A DNA stretch of 64,000 nt, from assembly GCA_040756995.1 (NCBI GenBank), contig JBFLYK010000017.1, positions 62,001-126,000 of the forward strand. Reading direction: 5' to 3'. Shown in pieces: positions 25,043-32,981 of this stretch. This stretch comes from BP-133 sp040756995 (GTDB taxonomy: Bacteria; Actinomycetota; Acidimicrobiia; IMCC26256; BP-133). The first letter of the stretch is position 1. Each line of letters begins with the position of its first letter. The notes beneath the pieces are model-generated. The model was not told where the DNA came from. It searched no databases and was given only the letters and a program-made list of their open reading frames with translations. A program made the position numbers and the translations under genes.

Positions 25043-26766
25043 TCGCCCCCGCCGGGTTCGGCAAGACCACCACCGTCCACGCCGCCGCCACCGCCGCCTC
25101 GGCCGCCGGCCACACGATCATCGGCCTGGCCGCCACCAACCAGGCCGCCGGCGAACTCCGTCAGGCCGGGATCCCGGCCACGACCATCGCCCGTTTCGCC
25201 CTCGACGGCGCCACGGTTCCCGCGGAGGCCGTCGTCGTGCTCGATGAGGTCTCCCAGGTGGCGACCAGCGACGCTGAGATCGTCCTCGCCGCTGTCGCCG
25301 CCAGCCCCGGCGCCGCCATCTGGTGTCTCGGCGACCCGCACCAGGCCCAGTCAGTCCGGGCCGGTGGGCTCGGCCAGGAACTCGCCCACCTCGCTGCCAC
25401 AGGCCGGATCCCGGGACCCGAACTCACCGAGAACCGCCGCCAGCTCGAACCGGCCGAGCGACAAGCGCTCGCCCGCTACCGCTCCGGACTGGTCGCCACC
25501 AGCCAGGCCATCCGCAAAGCGCACGGCTGGGAACACGACCTCGGCTCCCCCCACGCCACCCGGGAAGCCCTCGCCGACGCCGTCGTCTCCGACATGGCCC
25601 GCCACGGCCCGGCCGCAGTAGTCGCGCTGGCGGTCTCCCACGCCGACTGCGAGGACCTCGCCGACCGCATCCGGACACGCCTCCACGCCAACGGCCAGAT
25701 CCACGGACCCGAACTCGCCGGACCCGCCTGGGGCAACGGCGAACGACGCTACGCCGCTGGCGACCGCGTCCTCGTCCACGGCACACTCCGGACCAACGGA
25801 CAGCGGCTCCACAACGGCAGCGTCGTCACCGTCACCGCCGTCGACGCCGCAGGGCTGTACGGCGTCAACCAACAGGGCATCGCCGTCACCCTCCCTGCCC
25901 CGTTCGTCGCCGGTCACCGTCCCGACGGCAGCCCCAACTGCTCCCACGCCTGGGCCCGTACCGTCGACGGCATTCAGGGCGGGACCTGGGCCCAGGTCCA
26001 CCTCCTCGGCACCGCCGCGCTCGAACGGTTCACCGGCTACACCGCCCAAAGCCGCGGCCGCCACGCCACCCACACCTGGAACGTCGCCCGGCTCCCCGAG
26101 ATCGACCACGGCGGCGTCCTCGCCGATCAGCGCCCCGCCGAACGCAAGGTGCTCGACGCGCTCCGCCGGATGCCGGACACCGGGTTCGCCATCCACGACA
26201 CCCCCAGCCGCGTCGAGCGCCTCCTCGCCGAACGGGCCGAACTCCGAGCGCTCCTTCGAGACCGCCCTCCCGACCGGCGCCCAGCGTTCCGCCAAGCCGA
26301 ACTGGCCCTCGCCTCGGCCAAGAAAGAGTTGTACTGGGCGCAGCACCGCCTCGAAGCGGCCGAGCAACGCCTCGGCCAGCTCGGATCCCTCTCCCAGGTC
26401 CGCCGCAAAGGCCGCGAGGTGAAGCGCTCCACCGTCGAACAGATCAAGGCATTCACCGACGACTTCCGGACGGCCGAAGCGAAGATCGCCCGCTGGGAGG
26501 AAGCCGTCGAGGCGCTCCGGCCGGAGCTCGCCCAGCGCCCGCGGTGGGACGCCGATCACGACTGGCCCGACTCCCGCCTTCGCACGATCGACGCCGAACT
26601 GGCCGAGGTGGCCGAACCGGCAGCCCGGACCACGGCCCGGGATGCGTCGCTCGTGCGGCCACCTCCCCGACGGAACCAGCCGGCATGGCTCGACCGGGTG
26701 GCAGAGATGGCTCCGCCCCCGTTGCCCGGCCCCGATGCCGGCCCTGGAATCGACCTTGGATTGTGA
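24943..26766 (+). CDS. Relaxase helicase part (frameshifted continuation of the MOBF relaxase)
   Basis: From about 24943 this frame reads 'VVEQAIAAAPGLGADQAAAV' and then the Walker A motif 'IAPAGFGKTTT' (about 25042-25074), Walker B 'VVVLDEVSQV', and motifs 'GDPHQAQSVRAGG' and 'DGIQGGTWAQV'. This is the superfamily 1B helicase typical of TrwC/TraI C-terminal halves. The first ATG/GTG/TTG in this frame is at 25237, inside Walker B. It therefore cannot be expressed separately as a working helicase, which supports a frameshifted single gene. The C-terminus has a coiled coil (about 26220-26500) and a Pro-rich end. Confidence 0.85.
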   Translation, partial: VVEQAIAAAPGLGADQAAAVRALCSSRQALCSLIAPAGFGKTTTVHAAATAASAAGHTIIGLAATNQAAGELRQAGIPATTIARFALDGATVPAEAVVVLDEVSQVATSDAEIVLAAVAASPGAAIWCLGDPHQAQSVRAGGLGQELAHLAATGRIPGPELTENRRQLEPAERQALARYRSGLVATSQAIRKAHGWEHDLGSPHATREALADAVVSDMARHGPAAVVALAVSHADCEDLADRIRTRLHANGQIHGPELAGPAWGNGERRYAAGDRVLVHGTLRTNGQRLHNGSVVTVTAVDAAGLYGVNQQGIAVTLPAPFVAGHRPDGSPNCSHAWARTVDGIQGGTWAQVHLLGTAALERFTGYTAQSRGRHATHTWNVARLPEIDHGGVLADQRPAERKVLDALRRMPDTGFAIHDTPSRVERLLAERAELRALLRDRPPDRRPAFRQAELALASAKKELYWAQHRLEAAEQRLGQLGSLSQVRRKGREVKRSTVEQIKAFTDDFRTAEAKIARWEEAVEALRPELAQRPRWDADHDWPDSRLRTIDAELAEVAEPAARTTARDASLVRPPPRRNQPAWLDRVAEMAPPPLPGPDAGPGIDLGL

Positions 26767-26833
26767 CCGTGCCGTCCGACGAGCGCGCTTCCCGAGATCG
26801 GGCGGAGGGCGAGCAGCCGCCGGCGGTCCTGCG

Positions 26834-27259
26834 TCAGTGCTCGGCGTCGGCAGGCAGTTCGATGATCGGGCAGACGACGACCTCGTCGCCCCGCTCGGCG
26901 GTCGACTTCGCCACGTCGAGGGCGGTGGCGAGGTCTTTCCGAAGGGCTCGCAGTTCCCTGATGGTGCGGTCGATGTCCCGCAGGTGGCCCTCGAGCAGTT
27001 GGACCACGGTGCCGCAGGGCTGGGCGCCTTGTCGTTGGAGGTCGAGGATCCGGCCGATCTCCTCGAGGCGCAGCCCGAGCGCTCGGGCTCGTCGGACGAA
27101 CCGGAGCACCTGGACGTCCCCTTCGCTGTAGGTCCGGTACCCCGACCGGGTGCGCTCGGCCGGCGGAAGGATGCCTTTCGCCTCGTAGAGACGGACCGCC
27201 TTGGGGCTCACCCCGGCCCGCCGGGCCGCCTCTCCGACCGTGATGCTGGCATCGGCCAT
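26834..27259 (-). CDS. MerR family metal-responsive regulator
   Basis: This 141-residue regulator has an N-terminal winged helix ('TVGEAARRAGVSPKAVRLYEAKGILPP'), a long dimerisation helix and cysteines in 'GAQPCGTVVQLL' and 'VVVCPIIE' that suit thiophilic metal binding (mercury-, zinc- or copper-type MerR). It is divergent from a thioredoxin-like gene, with a MerR-type promoter dyad between them. A related MerR/thioredoxin pair lies just outside the island at 43300-44054. The inducing metal cannot be named. Confidence 0.85.
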   Translation of the reverse strand: MADASITVGEAARRAGVSPKAVRLYEAKGILPPAERTRSGYRTYSEGDVQVLRFVRRARALGLRLEEIGRILDLQRQGAQPCGTVVQLLEGHLRDIDRTIRELRALRKDLATALDVAKSTAERGDEVVVCPIIELPADAEH

Positions 27260-27279
27260 GAACGTCCGCTCTCCAATCC

Positions 27280-27309
27280 TTGACCTTGCCCCTGGGGCAA
27301 CCCTTTACC
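27280..27309 (+). promoter_or_regulatory. MerR-type promoter with dyad operator in an 18-bp spacer
   Basis: TTGACC (27280-27285) and TTTACC (27304-27309) are separated by 18 bp containing the perfect dyad TTGCCCC-T-GGGGCAA (27286-27300). Placement of the dyad between -35 and -10 elements with a long spacer is the hallmark of MerR-controlled promoters. It drives the thioredoxin-like gene to the right. Confidence 0.75.
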
Positions 27310-27336
27310 GTCGCACCGTACCCAGACAAGGAGACG

Positions 27337-27603
27337 ATCAAGATTCCCAAGCGACCGGTCGAGGTCTTCACCGCCGGCTGCCCCGTCTGCGACCACGCGG
27401 TGCAACTGGTGCAGGAACTGGCCTGCCCCGACTGTGAAGTTTCGGTGTACGACGTGCGGGAATCGGGGCTGGAGCAGGCCCGGCAGTACGGCGTCACCAG
27501 GGTCCCCACCGTGGTGGTGGACGGCACGGTCGCTGCCTGCTGCCAAGGCGGCGAGGTCAGCCGAGAGCAGCTTCAAGGGGCCGGGATCGGCCAACGCCTC
27601 TAG
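27337..27603 (+). CDS. Thioredoxin/glutaredoxin-like protein of the MerR operon (non-AUG start)
   Basis: This roughly 88-residue thioredoxin-fold protein has the redox or metal motif CPVC in 'EVFTAGCPVCDHAVQLV', the cis-proline loop 'TRVPTVVVDG' and further cysteines 'CPDCE' and 'AACCQGG'. No ATG, GTG or TTG lies between the predicted transcription start and the domain. With AAGGAG at 27328-27333, initiation is most likely at ATC 27337 or ATT 27343; an in-frame TTG at 27280 lies inside the -35 element. It is presumably a thiol carrier for the metal sensed by the divergent MerR. Confidence 0.7.
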   Translation: MKIPKRPVEVFTAGCPVCDHAVQLVQELACPDCEVSVYDVRESGLEQARQYGVTRVPTVVVDGTVAACCQGGEVSREQLQGAGIGQRL

Positions 27604-28287
27604 CAGTACCGCCCCCGGCGTCTCCCGCCGCAGCGTGGCGGGAGAACGCGAGCGCCAATCCTGGACCGCGGTGAACCTCCGCCATGGCAGCCCGCGAAGC
27701 GAATCTCCGCCACATGACCGTCGACGACTGGCACGGCGTCCTGCGGGTCGACCTGTCCGGCGCTCTTGACGAAAGCCCAGCCGAGGCGCGAAAAGCCCCC
27801 GAGTGACTTCCGAGGCCCTCTCCTTTGGTCTTGCGACCTCGGGACAGCATCCCTTCCACCGCTCGGGGGCAAGGGCGTTCTTACCCCTCCCGGCCGCCAG
27901 CGTCACGGTGGTCGATCAGGGGAGAAAGGGGTCGTGGCCGATGCCCGTCGGGACAGCCCCGCCATGGCGGCGCCGACCTCATCCCCGCTCCACGGGCGCC
28001 GGGCTTCCCTGGCACTGTCACGCCGCCAAGATTTCCACTCCCTGGACGGCCCGAATCACCCTCCGGAGCGATGACCCCGGAGGGAGGGTCGCCGGCCGGG
28101 CATAGCTCACCGGGCACCGGCGAATCCCTCCCCCGTGGCCGTAGGCCGCGAGCCGCTACCCGGCATCAATCCTTCCCAACCAAGATTCTTCCTTGCCTCG
28201 AGGAGGGGCAAGGTGCGGCGGTTGGCAACCGAGGTTGCCGGGTAGGCGCGCGGCGACCGATTCTCGGCGGTGTCGACGGGAGAGGCG
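27604..28287. other. Intergenic stretch with a short-chain dehydrogenase-like remnant
   Basis: No complete gene is convincing here. A 40-codon frame at 27684-27806 contains 'MTVDDWHGVLRVDLSGA', which resembles the conserved segment of short-chain dehydrogenases and may be a decayed fragment. The rest (27,810-28,270) is rich in local dyads, for example around 28,070-28,130, but I recognise no RNA family. Confidence 0.35.
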
Positions 28288-28644
28288 ATGGACTCCACTC
28301 TGGAAGAGGTCGCAGCCGCCGCTGACGAGGTTGCCGACGATCAGCGGCGGGTCGCCCGGCGCGCTCGGACCATGCAGCGTCAACGAGATCGGGGATGGTC
28401 CTGGGCATCGATCCTCGACCGGGAGGCGATGCCGGGGCTCCTCGAGCTGCTCCGGCGCAGCGCACGGCGTCTGACCGGGGCGACCGCACGCCTCGGCCGG
28501 ACGCTGGCCGTTGGTCTCAGCGAGGAGGGCGAGTCGCGCCGGCGCGTCGGCCGGAGGCTGGGGGTTACGCACCAGCGTGTCTCGGCGATGCTCAAGGGCG
28601 AGCATCGACCTGAGGGTGATGAGGACCGGTTGACCGGCAGGTAG
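28288..28644 (+). CDS. Small helix-turn-helix protein
   Basis: This 118-residue charged protein has a predicted helix-turn-helix near the C-terminus ('SRRRVGRRLGVTHQRVSAML', about residues 87-106). The ATG at 28288 follows GGGAGAGG; an in-frame GTG six codons upstream is possible. It ends 11 bp before an anti-sigma-type ATPase gene, so the two are probably co-transcribed. I do not recognise the family; a regulatory role is inferred from the helix-turn-helix and the neighbour. Confidence 0.55.
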   Translation: MDSTLEEVAAAADEVADDQRRVARRARTMQRQRDRGWSWASILDREAMPGLLELLRRSARRLTGATARLGRTLAVGLSEEGESRRRVGRRLGVTHQRVSAMLKGEHRPEGDEDRLTGR

Positions 28645-28655
28645 GACGGGCGGCC

Positions 28656-29108
28656 ATGCTCCTCGACGTGGCGGTGTGCCTCCCGCAAGACGCCGAGACG
28701 GTCGGACTCATCCGTAGCGTCGTGAAGAACGCGCTTCGGTCCTTCGGGGAGAGCGAGGACTGCGTCGAAGCCATCTGCCTGGCTCTCAGCGAGGCGGGCA
28801 CCAACGTCATCGAGCACGCCGCCCTCGACGACGCATACGAGGTGCGGGTCCAGATCGACGAACAGCACTGCGCCATCAGCGTGAAGAACACCGGGAACGG
28901 CTTCGACGCCGCCGCGCTGCGGGGCGTCATGCCCGACCCGCTGTCACCCCGAGGGCGCGGCGTAGCCATCATGCGCACCGTCATGGACCGGGTCGACTTC
29001 GACTCCGGTGAGGAAACCGGCACCATCGTCCACCTGGTCAAGACGCTCACCATCGAGCCCGGGGGTCTGCTCGACCGACTGCGCCGACGACTGCAAGCCC
29101 GGCTCTAG
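28656..29108 (+). CDS. RsbW/SpoIIAB-like ATP-binding protein (HATPase_c)
   Basis: This 150-residue single-domain GHKL ATPase has the N-box 'ALSEAGTNVIEHA' (about residues 44-56), the G1 region 'NTGNGFD' and the G2 region 'GRGVAIMRTVMD'. Stand-alone proteins of this type act as anti-sigma-factor kinases or as sensors of anti-anti-sigma phosphorylation. No STAS-domain partner is adjacent; the upstream helix-turn-helix gene and the nearby ECF sigma pair are the only regulators in reach. Start ATG 28656 is well placed. Confidence 0.75.
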   Translation: MLLDVAVCLPQDAETVGLIRSVVKNALRSFGESEDCVEAICLALSEAGTNVIEHAALDDAYEVRVQIDEQHCAISVKNTGNGFDAAALRGVMPDPLSPRGRGVAIMRTVMDRVDFDSGEETGTIVHLVKTLTIEPGGLLDRLRRRLQARL

Positions 29109-29363
29109 TAGCCGCCACTCGTCCCCCCGATTCCTCATTCCGGGTTTCGTCACGATCGCGAGCTCGCCGGCGCCGGGGACAGCCCAACGGTAGAACCCGG
29201 CCGTCGGCCCCTCTTGTCAACGGATTTGTCAACGCACGTCGCAGAACGAGGCGGCACGAGGCATCACGGGAATCCACGCTTCAGCCGCGAAATCGCTGGT
29301 CACGGCGGATTTCCCGGGACGAGGGGACACTGGAGGATACGGCGAGTCTCGAACTCCTTGTCC

Positions 29364-29440
29364 TTCGGTAGCCCGGCTGACCTCGTGGGTCCCTTGGCTT
29401 TGCGTCCCCGCCTCGCGACGGGTTTGCCGTTTTCGCTGAC
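29364..29440 (-). promoter_or_regulatory. c-di-GMP-I (GEMM) riboswitch, minus strand, no gene behind it
   Basis: Read on the minus strand it has GGCAAACCC, a P2 hairpin, GGGGACGCAAAGCC, GGGACCC and AGCCGGGCTACCGA, matching the GEMM-I consensus. Thirty-four bases are identical to the riboswitch at 34530. AAGGAG follows, but no plausible minus-strand gene continues towards 29110. It is an orphan, a relic of a rearrangement, or makes a small RNA. The surrounding 540-bp gap (29109-29647) holds no other feature I can support, apart from TTGTCAACG repeated near 29,215-29,232. Confidence 0.85.
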
Positions 29441-29647
29441 AACCGGACTATCGGTGCATCAATTGGCGATCTGTAGCGGCGGACCCTTTCGCAACCCGAT
29501 GGCCCGGACGAACTCGCGATCGATGGGAGGCCGTCGGGGATACGGCCCTCGCCCTCTCCGCCGCCGTACCCGCGGTTCGGGGCATCACACCGAGTCGTGT
29601 CACCGAGCATCTCAGCGGCCCGGGGGCGGTTCAGCCCTGGCGGTCAG

Positions 29648-30265
29648 ATGCCGAAGATCACGACGATGGCCAACGCAACGGAACCGGCTGGGAACGAGCG
29701 CTTCACCCCCGAGACCTTCGACGCCGTGCTCAGCGCGGCGCAGGCCGGCGCGGGGTGGGCCGCCTCTCGCCTCTACCAGGCGCTCGCCGGGCGGGTCGCC
29801 GGCTACCTGCGCGCTCAGGGCGTGACCGACTTCGAAGACGCCACCAGCGATGTGTTTCTCGGAGTCTTCGCCCGCCTCCACACGTTCTCCGGTACCGAGG
29901 CCCAGTTCCGCAGTTTCGTGTTCACCATCGCCCACCGTCGGGTGGTCGACCACCGGCGGATCCGGGCCCGAAGACCGGAGGTCGCGCCGCTGGATGCCGC
30001 CGGTGGGGACGAGCCCTCAACCCGCGACGCGACGTCGGCGGAGAATGCCGCCCTGGCGAACCTGGGCACCGAGCGGATCCGGCGCCTGCTCGGGGAACTC
30101 ACTCCCGACCAGCGCGACGTTCTCACCCTGCGGATCCTGGCCGACCTGTCGGTGGAGCAGACCGCCGCCGCCCTGGGGAAGCCGCAAGGAGCAGTCAAGG
30201 CTCTCCAGCACCGGGCGTTGGCGGCGCTGCGGAAGCAACTCACCCGGGAGGGGGTATCCCGATGA
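29648..30265 (+). CDS. ECF-type RNA polymerase sigma factor of the island
   Basis: This 205-residue sigma factor has region 2 at about residues 25-105 ('FRSFVFTIAHRRVVDHRRI') and region 4 at about 145-200 ('LTPDQRDVLTLRILADLSVEQTAAALGKPQGAVKAL'-type). It is a homologue of the chromosomal sigma at 8624-9280, and both are followed by an overlapping membrane partner gene. Start ATG 29648 is chosen; ATG 29666 is possible. It may transcribe the surface-protein operons downstream (inference). Confidence 0.85.
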   Translation: MPKITTMANATEPAGNERFTPETFDAVLSAAQAGAGWAASRLYQALAGRVAGYLRAQGVTDFEDATSDVFLGVFARLHTFSGTEAQFRSFVFTIAHRRVVDHRRIRARRPEVAPLDAAGGDEPSTRDATSAENAALANLGTERIRRLLGELTPDQRDVLTLRILADLSVEQTAAALGKPQGAVKALQHRALAALRKQLTREGVSR

Positions 30266-31278
30266 ACGTCTCCGACGATTACGAGGACGAGATGCGCACG
30301 CCCCGCCCCCTCGACGACACCACCGTGGAGCTCATCCTCACCGGACAACGAGTGGGAGATGACGACCTCTCGGCGGTCGCAGCCTTCGTGGCTGACTTGC
30401 GGTCCGCGGCCGCCTCGCCGCCGCCGCGCCCGTCGGCAGCGCTGGCCGCGGTCCTCGCCCAGGGCGTGGCGACCACCGACCATGGCGGCGTAGCCCCGAC
30501 ATCCGCCAGCCAAGCCGCCCGGCCCGGCCAGCGGCGCTCGAGCTGGGCCGGGCGCCGACCCCGGCTGATGCCTCGTCTGCTCTCCGCTCTCACCGTGCCG
30601 CTGGGAACCGCCGGCTTCGGCGCCAAAGCGGCGTTCGGTTTCAGCCTGGCCGCCGCCAGTGTCACCGCCGCCGGGGCCGCCGGCGTTCTCCCCGATCCCC
30701 TCCAGCACACCGTGGCCGGCGTGGTCCGCGCCGTCAGCCCATTCGAGATCCCCGACCCGGCCGATCACCGCCGCGACGTCGGACATCGCCTTGACCCGGA
30801 CAGCGGCGACGACGCCGGTTCCGAGTCGCCGTTGACCATCGACGAGACGGTCCCGCCCGCGGACGAGCACCAGGGGGAGCCGGGCCGGCAGCCACCCGAC
30901 AGCCACGCTCCGATCGACACCAGCTCCCCCCGCCTCGACGAGACGGACCGCGCCCCAGCCGACGGCTCGGTTCCGACCACTGTGCAGCCCAGGCCGGCCC
31001 CGGCCGATCAGGACCCCCGGGCCGATGCTCCCACCGGCGCCCCTGGCGAGGCGCCGGCCGACCAGCCCCGGGATACACCGACTACCGAGCCCGGCAGCGC
31101 CCCGGCGCCGGGCGGTGTCCCCACCAGCCAGCCGGAGCACACCCCGTCACCTTCAGGTGACCTTCCCGCCGGAGCGCCCGAAGAGGGCTCGGGCGGTGGC
31201 TCCGAGACACCGCCCACGACCCAGCCAGCAACCACGTCGACCACCCGGCCGGCGGGCATCCCCAGCGGCCGCCGGTAG
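30262..31278 (+). CDS. Putative membrane anti-sigma factor with long Pro/Thr-rich tail
   Basis: This 338-residue protein starts at an ATG overlapping the sigma stop (ATGA). The cytoplasmic N-terminal part (about 1-105) contains 'TTVELILTGQRVGDDDLSAVAAFVADLR', and a hydrophobic segment lies near residues 130-150 ('FSLAAASVTAAGAAGVLPDP'). The family motif 'LPDPLQHTVAGVVRAVSPFEI' is followed by a long acidic and Pro-rich extracellular tail. It shares this core with 7717-8631 and 33641-34339. An anti-sigma role is inferred from coupling. Confidence 0.65.
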   Translation: MNVSDDYEDEMRTPRPLDDTTVELILTGQRVGDDDLSAVAAFVADLRSAAASPPPRPSAALAAVLAQGVATTDHGGVAPTSASQAARPGQRRSSWAGRRPRLMPRLLSALTVPLGTAGFGAKAAFGFSLAAASVTAAGAAGVLPDPLQHTVAGVVRAVSPFEIPDPADHRRDVGHRLDPDSGDDAGSESPLTIDETVPPADEHQGEPGRQPPDSHAPIDTSSPRLDETDRAPADGSVPTTVQPRPAPADQDPRADAPTGAPGEAPADQPRDTPTTEPGSAPAPGGVPTSQPEHTPSPSGDLPAGAPEEGSGGGSETPPTTQPATTSTTRPAGIPSGRR

Positions 31279-31433
31279 CGGCGCCCGCGCCGCTTCGGCA
31301 TCAACGGCGCAAAGCTCAGCGTTCCTGGCGTCGAGCTGGGCCCCCCGTATCCTTCGGGACCTGCTCGACGATCACGCTGGTGGCGATGGCTGCGTCCAGG
31401 GGCTGTTTGACCGGGCGACGCCACGCTTCCTTT

Positions 31434-31518
31434 GACGAAACGGCAAACCCGGGGAAACCCGGAGACGCAAAGCGATGGGCCTAATCCGCCACGGGCGGGA
31501 TGGTCGCCACGCTCCCGA
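31434..31518 (+). promoter_or_regulatory. c-di-GMP-I (GEMM) riboswitch before the TasA-like operon
   Basis: GGCAAACCC leads into a hairpin closed by a GAAA tetraloop (CCGGG-GAAA-CCCGG), then GGAGACGCAAAGC, GGGCCTAA and a 3' strand GGTCGCC...CCCGA. The ribosome-binding site GAAAGGG and the ATG at 31536 follow within 20 bp, so control of translation or early termination is plausible. The 3' half departs more from consensus than in the copies at 34530 and 37005. Confidence 0.82.
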
Positions 31519-31535
31519 ATGAAAGGGCAACCGCT

Positions 31536-32207
31536 ATGAGAGCCATGACCCCCCGCTTCCTGGGCGGCTCCACCAGGAACCTTCTCCTGTCTCTCATCGC
31601 CATCGGCGCCACCGCCAGCATCGCGGGCCTCGGCACCTTCGCCACGTTCACCAGCACGACGAGCGCCGCGCAATCGATCTCCTCCGGGACGGTCGCCATC
31701 ACCCTGGGCGCGGCCGGGTCCGCCGACAACCGCCTCACGATCCGCGCCACCAGCTTGGTCCCCGGTGACTCGCTCCAGCGCAGGGTGAAGCTCACCAACA
31801 CTGCGGGCAACGAGAATCTGGCGTCCATCACCCTGGGGACCGTCGACACCACCACCGATCCGGACACCGTGCTGTCGACCAATGCCACCAACGGGTTGCA
31901 GATGAAGATCGAGAAGTGCGGCGGAGCCTTGGGTTGGACGGAGTCGGCCCTCACTCCGTACACCTACACGTGCGACTCGCTCATTGCGGGCGACAATGCC
32001 GGCACCAGGACAACGGTGCTGGCCCGCCGGGCCATCATCGGCTCGTCGCTCGCCCTCTCGAACCTGAGCGCCCTGACAGCTGGCAACACCGACGACATGG
32101 TGGTCACCGTCGATCTGCCCAGCACCGCCGACAACACCTTCCAGACCAAGTCCGCCACCATCGAGTACACCTTCACCGGTACCCAGCGAGCGGGCGGCGC
32201 CAAGTAA
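31536..32207 (+). CDS. Secreted TasA/CalY-like protein (putative fibre subunit)
   Basis: This 223-residue protein has a signal peptide ('LLLSLIAIGATASIAGLGTFATF', about residues 14-36) of the type cleaved by SipW-like peptidases. A beta-rich Thr/Ser/Asn-rich domain follows ('SSGTVAITLGAAGSADNRLTI', 'DSLQRRVKLTNTAGNE'), in the style of TasA/camelysin proteins that assemble into surface or biofilm-matrix fibres. The start ATG 31536 lies just behind a c-di-GMP riboswitch. The next gene is an ER-type signal peptidase and the third a fibronectin-III-like secreted protein, as in TasA-SipW operons. The fibre-forming role is inference. Confidence 0.72.
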   Translation: MRAMTPRFLGGSTRNLLLSLIAIGATASIAGLGTFATFTSTTSAAQSISSGTVAITLGAAGSADNRLTIRATSLVPGDSLQRRVKLTNTAGNENLASITLGTVDTTTDPDTVLSTNATNGLQMKIEKCGGALGWTESALTPYTYTCDSLIAGDNAGTRTTVLARRAIIGSSLALSNLSALTAGNTDDMVVTVDLPSTADNTFQTKSATIEYTFTGTQRAGGAK

Positions 32208-32218
32208 GGGCGACAGTA

Positions 32219-32249
32219 GCCGGGGCCGTGCCTCAAGGGTGCGGTCCCG
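32219..32249 (+). terminator. Intercistronic hairpin after the TasA-like gene
   Basis: CCGGGGCCG and CGGTCCCGG pair (one G-U) around a 13-base loop, between the putative fibre gene and the signal peptidase. A partial terminator or mRNA stabiliser here would give more structural subunit than peptidase. A similar hairpin follows the first gene of the second surface operon. Confidence 0.5.
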
Positions 32250-32274
32250 GCCGTCCTTTCCCAAGGAGCGGGCG

Positions 32275-32981
32275 ATGCTTCTCTTCCTGCTTTCCCTGCT
32301 GCGCCGTGGTCTCCGCTTCGCCGCTCTCGGCTTGGCCGGCGTTTCGCTGGTCGCCTTCGGCTTCGTTGGCCTCGGCCCTCACACTGGCCGGTACCGGACC
32401 CTCACTGTCCTCTCCGGCAGCATGCGACCCACGATGCCGGAGGGGTCGGTGGCCATCGTCATCCCCGTCCCACCCGCCGAGATCCGCCCTGGCGACGTCA
32501 TCACTTACAACATCCCGGTGGGGGATCGCCGGGTGGTGACCCATCGGGTGGTGGAGATCGTGGAGGGAGGCGACCATCCCGTGGTGCGAACCCAGGGGGA
32601 CGCCAATGCGGCCCCCCCGATCCGTGGCTCGCCCGGCTCGAGACCGAGCCGGCCTGGCGGGTGCGGGCCGTCGTCCCTGGCCTCGGCCGCGTCATGCATG
32701 CTTTGCGGGTATGGCCGCTCCGGGTCCTGCTGGTCTGGGGCCTGCCGGCGTTCTTGTTGGCGCTATGGCTGACCGATCTCCACCGCCACCAACGGCGGAA
32801 CTGCGACGACGAGGCCATGCTCCGGTTTGCTACGCCAGACCCAGGCATCGTCCTCGTCGTGCCCACGACCCCCCAGGCGAGCCGGCCCCTGAAGAACCGC
32901 CGAGCGGCGGGAACCAGCCGGAACCGCGACCGCGACCACCCCACCGCCTACGGCGTGGACGTCACGGGTTTCCATCGGTGA
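32275..32981 (+). pseudogene. ER-type (SipW-like) signal peptidase I with frameshift at a C7 tract
   Basis: The N-terminal membrane segment and catalytic region 'VLSGSMRPTMPEGSVAIV' (Ser) are followed by 'RPGDVITY' and 'VVTHRVVEI', with histidine in the place of lysine as in the ER/SipW type, then 'TQGDANAAP'. The frame then turns to nonsense. The +1 neighbouring frame supplies the expected end 'DPWLARLETEPAWRVRAVV' and a C-terminal membrane helix ('VWPLRVLLVWGLPAFLLALW'). The break is at seven Cs (32612-32618); eight would restore the frame. Start ATG 32275 follows AAGGAG, and the corrected stop overlaps the next GTG. It is annotated as broken in this sequence, possibly phase-variable or a read error. 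Confidence 0.75.

Noticed and set aside
28070..28260. Possible riboswitch (ydaO/c-di-AMP-like or cobalamin-like) upstream of the helix-turn-helix gene
   Set aside because: Isolated similarities such as GGTTGCCGGGTAGGCG do not assemble into either consensus; conserved core blocks are missing.
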